Notes: generated by a model from the sequence alone, not told the origin. DNA of 16,110 nt from AC-50 sp035640455 (GCA_035640455.1 DASQWB010000029.1:1-16110); one strand, 5' to 3'. Counted from the stretch's first letter, positions 5,727-13,087 are shown. Made by a program: numbers and translations.

Positions 5727-7922
5727 CTACGCCGAAACGGGAGCCGGCGGCGCCTCCGGGGCTGCCGACGGCTCGCCGGGCTCGAAGCGCGGCAGCCAGC
5801 CCAGCCACCGCGGCAGGTACCAGTTCCGCTCGCCGAGCAGCTTCATCGTCGCCGGCAGCAGCACGCCCCGGACGATAGTCGCGTCGATCAGGATCGCCAC
5901 CGCCAGCCCGACGCCGAACTGCTTGAACATCAGCAGCGAGAGCGTCCCGAAGACCGAGAACACGCCGACCATGACGACCGCCGCGCTCGTCACCACGCCG
6001 GCCGTCGACCTGATCCCCACCGAGATCGCCTCGTCCATGCCGGCGCCGCGCTGGAACGCCTCCCGGATCCGGCTGACGATGAACACGTGGTAGTCCATCG
6101 AGAGCCCGAACAGGATCACGAAGAGCAGCATCGGGATGACGGGCGTGATGCCGGTGGTGTCGCTGAAGCCGAGCAGCCCCCTGCCGAAGCCGTCCTGGAA
6201 GACCAGCACGAGCACGCCGTACGCGGCTCCGACTGACAGCAGGTTGAGCACGATCGCCTTGATCGGAATCACGATCGAGCGGAACGCGACCAGCAGGAGG
6301 CCGAACGCGAACAGGAGGACGAAGCCGACCACGATCGGCAGCTTCGCCTTCAGCTCGTCCTGCGAGTCCCTCCACTCGGCCGTGAGTCCGGTGACGCCGG
6401 CTTCGGTGTCCGGAAGCGCGCCGACCGTCTGCGGGACGATGTCACGCAACGCGGCCAGGGAAGCCTGCGCGGCGTCGGTTCCCTTCCCCTTGATCGGGAC
6501 AGTGATGTTCGCGACCGTCGCGTCGCGATTGGTCTCGACCGTGATCGGCTCGCCGATCCGCCCGGTCGCGAGCGCCTTGCTCTCGAGCTCGCGGATCGCG
6601 TTGCGGACGGCGGCCGCGTCCACGTTCGGCGCCTTGACGACCACGTTCGCCGGGAGCGGGGTGCCCGGGAACGCCTGCTGCATGCGGTTGTAGGCCTTGA
6701 CCATCTTCAGCGACTGCGGGAAGGTGTCGGGCCCGGGCTGCACCATCCGCAGCCCGAGCGCCGGGGCGGCGAGCGCCAGCAGCGCCCCGCCCGCGACGAC
6801 CACGGAGAGCACCGGCCTGCGCAGGACGCCGTCGACGATCGTTCCCCAGACGCGCCCTTCGCCGCCTGCGCCGTGCCGGCGGCCGATGTGCGGGACGCGC
6901 AGCCGATCGACCTTGTCGCCCAGCTTCGAGAGCAGGGCGGGCAGGACCGTCAGCGAGCCGAGCACCGCGACGGCGACGACGAGCATCGTCGCCACCCCGA
7001 ACGACGCGAACGTGGCGTCGCCCGTCAGGAAGAGGCCGGCCATTGCGACCAACACCGTCAGGCCGGAGATGAGCACCGACCGGCCGGAGGTTGCCGCGGC
7101 GGCCTCGAGCGCGGCCCGCTCGCTGCGGCCCGCCCTCCGCTCCTCACGCTCGCGGCGGAGGTAGAACATCGAGTAGTCCACTCCGACCGCGAGCCCTATC
7201 AGCAGGACGGTCGCGGGCACCTCTTGCGCCATCGGCAGCAGGTGACTGGGCAGCGCCATCAGCCCGAAGGTCGCGAAGACGGCCGTGAGCGCCAGCAGCA
7301 GTGGAATGCCCGCGGCCACGAGCGCCCCGAACGCGACCACGAGGATGACCAGCGTGATCGGGATCGAGAAGACGCCCGCGCTCTCGAGGTCGTTCGCCGC
7401 GGCCTGGTCGACCGCCTTCTGCGCGCTCGCGTCGCCGAACTCGCCGATGAAGAAGTTCGGGTGGGCGCGTTGCGCGTCGTCGACGCGATCCAGGACCGAG
7501 CCGACCTTGTCGCCGGCCTTGTTCTTGTCGCCCCGGATGTCGAACTTCACGAGCGCCGTATGCCCGTCCTTCGAAACCGGGCCTCGATGCAGGTTCTGGA
7601 CGACTGGCTCCTTCGACACCCGCGCGATGACGTCGTTCACCGCGGCGTCGAAGGCGGGATCGCCGGCCCGGAGCGAGCGGCTCTGGATCACGACCTTCTC
7701 GGCTGCCGGCTGCTTGAACCCGTCGTTCAGGATCCGGTCCATGCGGCCCGACTCGCCCGGCCCCGCCGTGTACGGGTCGACGGCCTTCGTGCCGACCGCG
7801 TTGCCGACGGCGAACGCGACGAGCACGAGCGCGAGCCAGCCGAAGGTCGCGGTCTTCCAGTGACTTGCGCTCCAGCGGCCCATGCGGGCCGCGAGGTTGG
7901 AGTACTGCCTAGCGCGGGTCAT
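5727..7922 (-). CDS. MMPL/RND-superfamily transporter
   Basis: The 731-residue integral membrane protein is probably a proton-driven exporter of lipids or hydrophobic compounds; the substrate is unknown. The layout is the usual twofold repeat: TM1 (about 26-45), an extracytoplasmic loop, a five-TM cluster (about 185-330), a cytoplasmic linker (about 334-366), TM7, a second loop and a second five-TM cluster (about 530-690). Asp-Tyr pairs sit in the two symmetry-related helices (VGVDYSMFYLRRE, D249-Y250; LSMDYHVFIVSR, D610-Y611), as in MmpL proton-relay helices. ATG 7922 is chosen because AAGGAGG (7930-7936) lies seven bases upstream; a longer start at 7949 would place the ribosome-binding site inside the gene. 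A 42-bp block shared with the hydrolase/kinase promoter region lies about 90-130 bases upstream. Confidence 0.93.
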   Translation of the reverse strand: MTRARQYSNLAARMGRWSASHWKTATFGWLALVLVAFAVGNAVGTKAVDPYTAGPGESGRMDRILNDGFKQPAAEKVVIQSRSLRAGDPAFDAAVNDVIARVSKEPVVQNLHRGPVSKDGHTALVKFDIRGDKNKAGDKVGSVLDRVDDAQRAHPNFFIGEFGDASAQKAVDQAAANDLESAGVFSIPITLVILVVAFGALVAAGIPLLLALTAVFATFGLMALPSHLLPMAQEVPATVLLIGLAVGVDYSMFYLRREREERRAGRSERAALEAAAATSGRSVLISGLTVLVAMAGLFLTGDATFASFGVATMLVVAVAVLGSLTVLPALLSKLGDKVDRLRVPHIGRRHGAGGEGRVWGTIVDGVLRRPVLSVVVAGGALLALAAPALGLRMVQPGPDTFPQSLKMVKAYNRMQQAFPGTPLPANVVVKAPNVDAAAVRNAIRELESKALATGRIGEPITVETNRDATVANITVPIKGKGTDAAQASLAALRDIVPQTVGALPDTEAGVTGLTAEWRDSQDELKAKLPIVVGFVLLFAFGLLLVAFRSIVIPIKAIVLNLLSVGAAYGVLVLVFQDGFGRGLLGFSDTTGITPVIPMLLFVILFGLSMDYHVFIVSRIREAFQRGAGMDEAISVGIRSTAGVVTSAAVVMVGVFSVFGTLSLLMFKQFGVGLAVAILIDATIVRGVLLPATMKLLGERNWYLPRWLGWLPRFEPGEPSAAPEAPPAPVSA

Positions 7923-8011
7923 CTCCGTTCCTCCTTGCTTCGACGACACACCTGCGACGCTACGAGCGCGTCGTCTTGAGGTCGTCGGAGCGAGGTCGGA
8001 ACCGCGCTCGG

Positions 8012-8053
8012 ACCAGGCGACGATTCGCGGCTCCTACCTGGGTAGGAGGCGGC
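8012..8053 (-). promoter_or_regulatory. conserved palindromic operator/promoter block upstream of MMPL (copy 1)
   Basis: The core TCCTACC-TG-GGTAGGA (8032-8047) is a perfect 7+2+7 palindrome, extended by one pair to 8031-8048. On the minus strand the block runs GCCGCC, palindrome, CGAATCG, then CTGGT, and the same order recurs at 13019-13059. The palindrome lies about 110 bases before the MMPL ATG and just past the stop of the cytochrome gene. The size and symmetry suit a dimeric regulator such as the LuxR-type response regulator encoded at 14239. This link is inferred. Confidence 0.7.
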
Positions 8054-9390
8054 TAGAGGCCGCGCACGTACTCGACGAGGTCGGCCTTCTCGCGGGCGGA
8101 GAGGCCGAGCTTGAAGCAGCTGTTGTAATGGTCGACGACGGCGCCCAGCGTCGGGTAGCGCCCGTCGTGGTAGAAGCCGCCCTTCGTCTTGGCGACGATC
8201 CCGCGTAACGGCGTCGTCCGGTAGCGGAAGGTCGGGGAGCGGTCGGCCTGGAAGTCGTCGATGCAGATCTCCTTGCCGGTGTGGAGGTTCCAGCCGGCGT
8301 CGCTGAAGGCGGGCGGCATGTGGCAGTTCGAGCAGCGCCCCTTGCCGTTGAAGATCGCCTTGCCGCGGCGCGCAGCGGCCCGGTCGATGCCTCTCGCGTG
8401 CGGCACCGGCAGCGACAGCTGGTACAGGTGCAGCGGCGCGAGCTTCGAGGTGATCAGGTCGCGGGTGTGGCGGACGTGTGCGAAGCCGGCTCGCGCGGCG
8501 ACCGGGAACTGCTTCGCGTTCGCGAGGCGGTCGTCGTCGAAGTTGCCGATCCCGTGCATCTCGAGGTTGGCGACGAACGCGTTCCAGTACGGGACGGAGC
8601 CCCAGCCGGTGTAGGTGTGGAGGTTGATCCCGTCGAGCCCGAACGCGGCCGGGATCAGCGTCGCCGCCGTCTTCCCATCCGGGCGGAAGCCCTTGCCGTC
8701 GAGGAAGAGCTCGGCGTCGAACTTCCCGGGCCCCCAGGCCGCCAGCACCTTGTTCACCGTCGCTTCGTCCACCTTGAGCAGGTCGGTGATCGGCTTCTTG
8801 TTCGGCGCCAGCGAGACGATCGCGCCGACGTTGAGGTCGCGGTTCGGCCAGCCGTCGAGCCGTCGCCCGATCCCGGGCGCGAACGAATTGTCGACCGTCG
8901 AGTGGCAGATCGCGCAGGTGATCCCCATCGAGGTCAGCCGACCGCCGCGGAAGAAGCCGCGCACGCCGACGACGGCATTCAGCTTCAGCAGCGCCAAGGT
9001 CACCTTCGGATCGTTCAGGTTGACCTTGCCTGCCTTGATCGCGGCCGCGACCTTCTTCGGGATCCTGGTTGCGTCGACCTTCAGCCCGACGGAGAGCGCC
9101 GTCTTCGGGCTGACGCCCGGGCCGACGCCGCCGGTCGCCTGGCCGGCGATCGCGCGGTGCAGCTGCAGCGCGCCGCCCCAGAATGCCTGGTCGCCGAAGG
9201 TGTCGTAGCGGAAGATCCGGCGCCCGCGCGCGAGCAGGCGAGCCGCCGGCGAGGTGGCGGCGCTGCGGGCCGGCTTCGCGCTCGGGCTGGACACGGCCGC
9301 GAGCGTGCCGCTGACGATCGCAACCACCAGGTAGAGCACCAGCGCTCCACCTACGAGAATCGCCAGTCTGCCGAGCGCCTTCGCGACCAC
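8053..9390 (-). CDS. membrane-anchored two-haem cytochrome c, MauG/cytochrome c peroxidase-like
   Basis: The 445-residue protein has an N-terminal membrane anchor (about 8-34) and two c-type haem sites, CAICH (159-163) and CSNCH (353-357). The C-terminal domain carries TTPLRGI...GGFYHDGRYPTL (392-415), the pattern of di-haem cytochrome c peroxidase/MauG proteins. It should act outside the membrane in electron transfer, peroxide reduction or oxidation of another protein; which of these cannot be told. I chose GTG 9390 because it sits just before the anchor and has GGAGG ten bases upstream. An extension to 9483 would be hydrophilic and would read through the regulatory sites. It lies downstream of the Crp/Fnr-type gene, with two matching operators between. 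Confidence 0.85.
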   Translation of the reverse strand: MVAKALGRLAILVGGALVLYLVVAIVSGTLAAVSSPSAKPARSAATSPAARLLARGRRIFRYDTFGDQAFWGGALQLHRAIAGQATGGVGPGVSPKTALSVGLKVDATRIPKKVAAAIKAGKVNLNDPKVTLALLKLNAVVGVRGFFRGGRLTSMGITCAICHSTVDNSFAPGIGRRLDGWPNRDLNVGAIVSLAPNKKPITDLLKVDEATVNKVLAAWGPGKFDAELFLDGKGFRPDGKTAATLIPAAFGLDGINLHTYTGWGSVPYWNAFVANLEMHGIGNFDDDRLANAKQFPVAARAGFAHVRHTRDLITSKLAPLHLYQLSLPVPHARGIDRAAARRGKAIFNGKGRCSNCHMPPAFSDAGWNLHTGKEICIDDFQADRSPTFRYRTTPLRGIVAKTKGGFYHDGRYPTLGAVVDHYNSCFKLGLSAREKADLVEYVRGL

Positions 9391-9422
9391 CGATCGACCG
9401 CCTCCGCCCCGTGAACCCAGGA

Positions 9423-9428
9423 AAAGTA
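9423..9428 (-). promoter_or_regulatory. candidate -10 element of the cytochrome gene
   Basis: TACTTT on the minus strand (9428-9423) fits a TANNNT -10. A transcription start about seven bases downstream (near 9416) would place the two GTGA-N6-TCAC sites near -41.5 and -60.5, the usual spacing for activation by Crp/Fnr proteins. No convincing -35 is present, as is common for such activator-dependent promoters. Confidence 0.35.
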
Positions 9429-9450
9429 GGAAGCCCCTCGTCGGCAGTCC

Positions 9451-9464
9451 GTGAGCGCGGTCAC
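9451..9464. promoter_or_regulatory. Crp/Fnr-type operator 1 (GTGA-N6-TCAC)
   Basis: GTGAGCGCGGTCAC is a perfect GTGA-N6-TCAC palindrome, and the flanking bases (C before, A after) bring it close to the Crp consensus TGTGA-N6-TCACA. It lies upstream of the cytochrome gene start (GTG 9390) and downstream of the Crp/Fnr gene. Confidence 0.65.
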
Positions 9465-9469
9465 AGCTC

Positions 9470-9483
9470 GTGACAGCGATCAC
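9470..9483. promoter_or_regulatory. Crp/Fnr-type operator 2 (GTGA-N6-TCAC)
   Basis: GTGACAGCGATCAC is a second perfect GTGA-N6-TCAC site. Its centre is 19 bp upstream of site 1, and it ends ten bases before the stop of the Crp/Fnr gene. Two such sites within 33 bases are unlikely by chance. Confidence 0.65.
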
Positions 9484-9492
9484 GTGCGGACG

Positions 9493-10167
9493 CTAACGCG
9501 GGGCCGCGAGCACCGATTCCGCCGAGACGAGGAGCCGGTAGGTGGAGCCGGCGCGGACGAGGAAGCGATCGCGCTCGAGCTCGTCGAGCGCGCGCGTCAC
9601 CGTCTCCCGAGAGGAGCCGATCATCTCGGCGAGGAGCGCATGGCTCAGCGGGACGTCGATCCGAATCCCGTCCCGGACGACGTGCCCATACCGTCGCGCC
9701 AGCTGGAGGAGCTTGCGTCGTACACGCTCGATGTGGTGAGTCGGCGCGAAATTGGCGAGGGCCTCCTGCCGCTGCGCCAGTCCGAACGCCAGCCGCTCGA
9801 CGACCCTGCGCGCGACGGCGGGTGAAGCGAGAAGCTGATCACGCACATCGGCTGAGATCACCGTCACGCGTGAAGGCCCCAATGCCACCAAGACCTCGTC
9901 TGCGGTGGGCGGCAACAAGACCGCTCCCGGCCCCGCCTCGACGGTGACGACGGAGCGCGCATCGGCCGGGAACGTCGCACGCACGAAGACGAAGCCCTCC
10001 TCGACGACGAGCAACGCCGCACCCGTGAAAGCCGGCGGGTAGCGCGGAGCGCGGCGGTCGAGGTCGATGCTCGGGGAACGGGCGAGAATCGCGTCCGCAC
10101 GCTCCCGGTCGAGAGACTGCAAGCCGTCGAGCAGGCGGCTCGGAGGGCGGGGAGCTGCATCGTTCAC
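9493..10167 (-). CDS. Crp/Fnr-family transcriptional regulator
   Basis: The 224-residue protein has a divergent N-terminal cupin-like sensor region (about 30-110), a dimerisation helix (about 115-145) and a C-terminal winged helix. The helix-turn-helix LSHALLAEMIGSSRETVTRAL (174-194) carries R187, E188 and R192 in the RETVxR arrangement that Crp proteins use to read GTGA half-sites. It contains no cysteine at all, so an Fnr-type iron-sulfur sensor is ruled out. The effector could be a cyclic nucleotide, haem-bound gas or something else; the cNMP-binding signature is not recognisable. GTG 10167 has AAAGG five bases upstream. The gene is divergent from the toxin-antitoxin pair and lies upstream of the cytochrome gene it probably regulates. 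Confidence 0.88.
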   Translation of the reverse strand: MNDAAPRPPSRLLDGLQSLDRERADAILARSPSIDLDRRAPRYPPAFTGAALLVVEEGFVFVRATFPADARSVVTVEAGPGAVLLPPTADEVLVALGPSRVTVISADVRDQLLASPAVARRVVERLAFGLAQRQEALANFAPTHHIERVRRKLLQLARRYGHVVRDGIRIDVPLSHALLAEMIGSSRETVTRALDELERDRFLVRAGSTYRLLVSAESVLAAPR

Positions 10168-10226
10168 TACCGCCTTTGTGTCGTGCGGACGAGCGGTCTT
10201 ACCCGAGATTCGTTCGACCAGCTCGA

Positions 10227-10241
10227 TACAATGCTATTGTT
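10227..10241 (+). promoter_or_regulatory. -10 element and operator-like palindrome of the toxin-antitoxin pair
   Basis: TACAAT (10227-10232) is a near-consensus -10 element nine bases before the toxin GTG (10242), which would give an almost leaderless transcript. It overlaps the inverted repeat ACAAT-GCT-ATTGT (10228-10240), a typical position for an autorepressor. I see no good -35. Confidence 0.5.
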
Positions 10242-10598
10242 GTGACATGGGAGGCCGAGTACACGGACGAGTTCAACGAGTGGTGGGAGACGCTCACGGA
10301 GGACGTCCAAGACTCCATCGACGCCGCCGTCGAAGCGCTAGAGGAACGTGGCCCCGCGCTCGGACGGCCATTCGTGGACACGCTGACCGGATCACGGATC
10401 CCGAACTTGAAGGAGTTGAGGCCGCTCGGCACGACCGTCCGCGTTCTATTCGTATTCGACCCCCGGAGGGTGGCCATTCTGCTGTTGGGCGGGGACAAGG
10501 AGGGCCGATGGCAAGAGTTCTACGCCGAGGCAATCCCACTGGCCGAGCGCCTGTACGAGGAGCATCTCGACGAGCTGCGGAGAGAGGGGACGATCTAG
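10242..10598 (+). CDS. RelE/HigB-type toxin (Gp49-like)
   Basis: The 118-residue basic protein matches the phage Gp49-like/HigB branch of RelE-type mRNA interferases, which cleave mRNA on the ribosome. It opens with EAEYTDEFNEWWETL (residues 4-18). Its core is SRIPNLKELRP then TTVRVLFVFDPRRVAILLLGGDK (51-86), with the RW-EFY-AI-ERLYEEHL tail typical of the family. I chose GTG 10242 because homologues begin at this (M/V)xWEVEYT position and a -10 element lies just upstream. A longer start at 10176 would span the promoter. No ribosome-binding site fits, in keeping with leaderless translation. The antitoxin gene follows with no gap, and the toxin-first order is that of higBA-type modules. Confidence 0.85.
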   Translation: MTWEAEYTDEFNEWWETLTEDVQDSIDAAVEALEERGPALGRPFVDTLTGSRIPNLKELRPLGTTVRVLFVFDPRRVAILLLGGDKEGRWQEFYAEAIPLAERLYEEHLDELRREGTI

Positions 10599-10949
10599 AT
10601 GCCTAAGACCAAGCCGTTTCGCACGCTGCGTGACCGGGTGCGGTCCGATCCTGCTCGGGCTGCGCGCGCGGCGGCGTACAAGCGAGCGATGGACGCGGTG
10701 CTGGCGCTCGCTGAAATGCGCGAGCGGCGTGGAGTTACGCAGGCCACGCTGGCAGACGCGCTTGGCGTGACGCAGCAGCGTCTCTCGCAGATGGAGCGTC
10801 AGGAGGACCTCTTCCTTTCAACGCTGGCGTCCTACGTAGCCGCGCTTGGGGGCAAGCTCGAGGTGGTTGCCGTCTTCCCCGACGAGCGCGTCGATCTGGC
10901 GATTCCGATAGAAGGCGCCGCCGAAGCGGCCCTTGCAGAGTCCGAGTAG
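10599..10949 (+). CDS. HigA-type antitoxin, XRE-family helix-turn-helix protein
   Basis: The 116-residue protein has an XRE helix-turn-helix at about 42-68 (RERRGVTQATLADALGVTQQRLSQMER), a basic N-terminal arm and an acidic C-terminus. It should bind and neutralise the upstream toxin and repress the shared promoter, most likely through the palindrome at 10228-10240. The ATG follows the toxin TAG directly, with AGGGG nine bases upstream inside the toxin gene, so translation of the pair is coupled. The stop abuts, tail to tail, the stop of the hydrolase gene on the other strand (10950) with no base between, leaving no room for a terminator. Confidence 0.85.
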   Translation: MPKTKPFRTLRDRVRSDPARAARAAAYKRAMDAVLALAEMRERRGVTQATLADALGVTQQRLSQMERQEDLFLSTLASYVAALGGKLEVVAVFPDERVDLAIPIEGAAEAALAESE

Positions 10950-12956
10950 TCAACCCGTCGAGAGGCGGGCCTCCAGCGTTTCTCGAGCATCGGCGGCGAA
11001 GCGCTCACGAGCCTGGAGATCCCACGCGATGTCGAGGGCGAGGACGGTCAGGTTCGCGCCGACGACGGCTCCGGGGATCGCGAGCAGCGGAGCGAGCAGC
11101 CCGAAGCCCGCCGACGTCACGTTGAACCCGAGCCACGCGCCGACGAGCGCGCCGCCTGCTGCCGCGGCGAAGCCGATCGCCTTCGTCCGCACCGACCAGT
11201 TGCGGATCACCCAGGCGAAGTAGACCGCCAGCCCGATCGGCACGCCGACCGAGAGGGACCCCAGCAGCTCGTCCTGGAGAGGCACCGTCGGCAGGGCCGT
11301 CAGCACGATCAGCGCACCGACGAACCAGCCGCCGAGGCCGAGCACGAGTGCGTAGAGGGAGCGCAGGGTCGCGCTCGCTTTCCAGCCGAACGGTCGCCGG
11401 CGGAGGGGCAGCCAGAGCACCGAGAGGACGGTCAGCGCCCCGAACCCGAGCATCGAGCCGAGGACGATCTTCGCGATCGAGCCCTGGCTCATGCTGGGTG
11501 TGAAGTCGACCGGCTTGTTGCGGTAAAGCGACGTGTCGACGCGGCCGGTGTCAAAGAACGTGTCGATCAGGTGGGTGCTCGCCTTGGGCTGGTACGTCCA
11601 GAAGTCGTCGGAGTGGCCGATGTTGCGGATGACGACCTGGCGGCCGTTCGGCAGGTGCGGGAGCAGCTCGCGCGTCGCCCACTGCGGCGGGGTCGCGAAG
11701 TCGAGCTGGCCGCCGACGAGCAGCGTCTCGACGTTCGAGTCCCGGACGCGCGCGTACTCGTTCTCGTCCGGGTTCGCCGGCCAGGCGTCGAGCACGCGGC
11801 CGCCGGACCAGATCAGGTCGGTGCCGGGGGCGCCGATCACCGACCCGGGGTCGGCGCCGGCCGCGAAGAAGCGCCTCGCCGCCGCAGCGTCGGTTCGGAG
11901 GCCGACCGCGGCGACGTCGCCCCAGACCTGCTGGCGCGGGAAAAGCAGCTGCCCCATCGTCGACAGGAGCCAGGCGCCGCTGCCGTCGCCTCTGTCGGCG
12001 GCGCGGAGCGTCTGGATCGTCAGCGGCCCGTTGAGCGGTCCGCCACCGTCGGTCGTCGCGTTCGTCAGGCCGAAGAACGCGGCCGCCTTGACGTTGCCCT
12101 TCTTGATCGGCAGGAACCAGAAGCGGCCGGGGATGTTCCGGTACGCCGAGTGGAGCGAAGCCGTGAGGCCCGGCGTTGGATTCAGCGCGGCATAGCGGCG
12201 GATCTGCTCGCCGGTCGTCTGCGCGTCCCAGAGGAAGTGGCCGGGCGGGTTGACGCCGATCATCACCGAGCGGTGGATCCGCTTCGGGTAGCGCCAGGCA
12301 TAGATCATCGCCGTGCGCGTCCCGGCGCTCTCGCTGAGGAGGTCGATCTGCTCGTAGCCGAGCGCGCGGCGGGCGGCGTCGAGGTCGTCGACGCGCTCGG
12401 GGAGCGAGTAGCCGGCGAGGTCGACACCGTCGTCTTGGAGGCGCCGCGCGCACGCCCTGAACGCGGACGCGTCCGCGCGGTAGGAGGCCGCGCTGAGGAG
12501 GTCACGCGCCTGCTCGCGCGCCGAGGTCACCTCGGGACAGTCGAGCCTCGACGAGCCGTCGACGCCGCGGTAGCCGACGAGCACGACGTCGTGCTTGTCC
12601 GCGAACCGGCTCGCGTCGGGGAAGCTCATGTTCGAGATCCCGGGCCCGCCCTGGAGGCGGAAGATCGGAGCGTCGGGGTTCGCGAAGCGCGCGCGGATCC
12701 GCTTCACCGGGAGCGCGATCAGGCGTGAGTTCGGGTCGTGCCGATTCTCGCGCACCACGTGCGTTCCGCAGTCGGCGCGGTAGCTGCCGTTCTCGGTCGC
12801 ATAGTGGCACGGGTGAAGCTTCAGCTGGCCGGCCTTGGCCCCGGACGGCACGGAGACCATGTCGCTGCGGAGGCCGAAGTGGAGGTAGACGAGGCCGACG
12901 GTCGTGAGGGTGATGAAGGCGAGCGCGACGATGCGTGTGGGGCGGAATGTGTTCAT
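10950..12956 (-). CDS. TAP-like alpha/beta hydrolase with C-terminal membrane domain
   Basis: The 668-residue protein has an N-terminal membrane anchor (about 8-28). An extracytoplasmic alpha/beta hydrolase domain of the TAP/proline-iminopeptidase-like type follows, then about five membrane helices (497-640). Catalytic elements are visible: an oxyanion loop LQGGPG (101-106, Q in place of the usual H), nucleophile S210 in LSESAGTRTAMIYAWRYP, D419 in LLVGGQLDFATPP and H448 in NIGHSDDFW. The nucleophile elbow reads SxSxG rather than GxSxG. It may be a peptidase or esterase acting on envelope-associated substrates. ATG 12956 is chosen because it begins just ahead of the anchor; its ribosome-binding site is weak. 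It is divergent from the histidine kinase and shares the conserved operator block with MMPL. Confidence 0.88.
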   Translation of the reverse strand: MNTFRPTRIVALAFITLTTVGLVYLHFGLRSDMVSVPSGAKAGQLKLHPCHYATENGSYRADCGTHVVRENRHDPNSRLIALPVKRIRARFANPDAPIFRLQGGPGISNMSFPDASRFADKHDVVLVGYRGVDGSSRLDCPEVTSAREQARDLLSAASYRADASAFRACARRLQDDGVDLAGYSLPERVDDLDAARRALGYEQIDLLSESAGTRTAMIYAWRYPKRIHRSVMIGVNPPGHFLWDAQTTGEQIRRYAALNPTPGLTASLHSAYRNIPGRFWFLPIKKGNVKAAAFFGLTNATTDGGGPLNGPLTIQTLRAADRGDGSGAWLLSTMGQLLFPRQQVWGDVAAVGLRTDAAAARRFFAAGADPGSVIGAPGTDLIWSGGRVLDAWPANPDENEYARVRDSNVETLLVGGQLDFATPPQWATRELLPHLPNGRQVVIRNIGHSDDFWTYQPKASTHLIDTFFDTGRVDTSLYRNKPVDFTPSMSQGSIAKIVLGSMLGFGALTVLSVLWLPLRRRPFGWKASATLRSLYALVLGLGGWFVGALIVLTALPTVPLQDELLGSLSVGVPIGLAVYFAWVIRNWSVRTKAIGFAAAAGGALVGAWLGFNVTSAGFGLLAPLLAIPGAVVGANLTVLALDIAWDLQARERFAADARETLEARLSTG

Positions 12957-13018
12957 AGCCTGGACGCTAGGAGCGCGGCAGCCGTGCGGCATCGTCGCGA
13001 AGGCGCGTTCGCAGTCGT

Positions 13019-13059
13019 ACCAGCCGCCGATTCGGCGTCCTACCTCGGTAGGAGGCGGC
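13019..13059 (-). promoter_or_regulatory. conserved palindromic operator/promoter block between hydrolase and kinase (copy 2)
   Basis: TCCTACC-TC-GGTAGGA (13038-13053) is the same 7+2+7 palindrome as at 8032-8047. The flanks on the minus strand also match: GCCGCC before it, CGAATCG and CTGGT after it, differing by a one-base indel and a few substitutions. It lies about 82 bases upstream of the hydrolase ATG and about 35 bases before the kinase GTG, so it could control both directions. The flanking conservation runs towards the minus-strand gene, which suggests hydrolase transcription is the conserved target. Confidence 0.72.
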
Positions 13060-13087
13060 CCGCGAGTCGCTGGAGTACCTTCACGCC

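Noticed and set aside
6873..7979. Plus-strand open frame antisense to the intact MMPL gene
   Set aside because: It shows antisense composition, and the minus strand encodes an intact transporter with paired Asp-Tyr motifs and a strong ribosome-binding site.
8031..8048. Operator palindrome read as a terminator of the cytochrome gene
   Set aside because: It has only 8-bp arms around two bases, too tight for a good RNA loop, and no T-run. It recurs in a promoter region at 13038, which favours a protein-binding site.
8281..9414. Plus-strand open frame antisense to the cytochrome gene
   Set aside because: It is Arg/Glu/Val-rich without any domain, and the opposite strand carries two CxxCH sites in a recognisable family.
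11571..12728. Plus-strand open frame antisense to the TAP-like hydrolase
   Set aside because: It has antisense composition, and the catalytic Ser, Asp and His are all on the minus strand.
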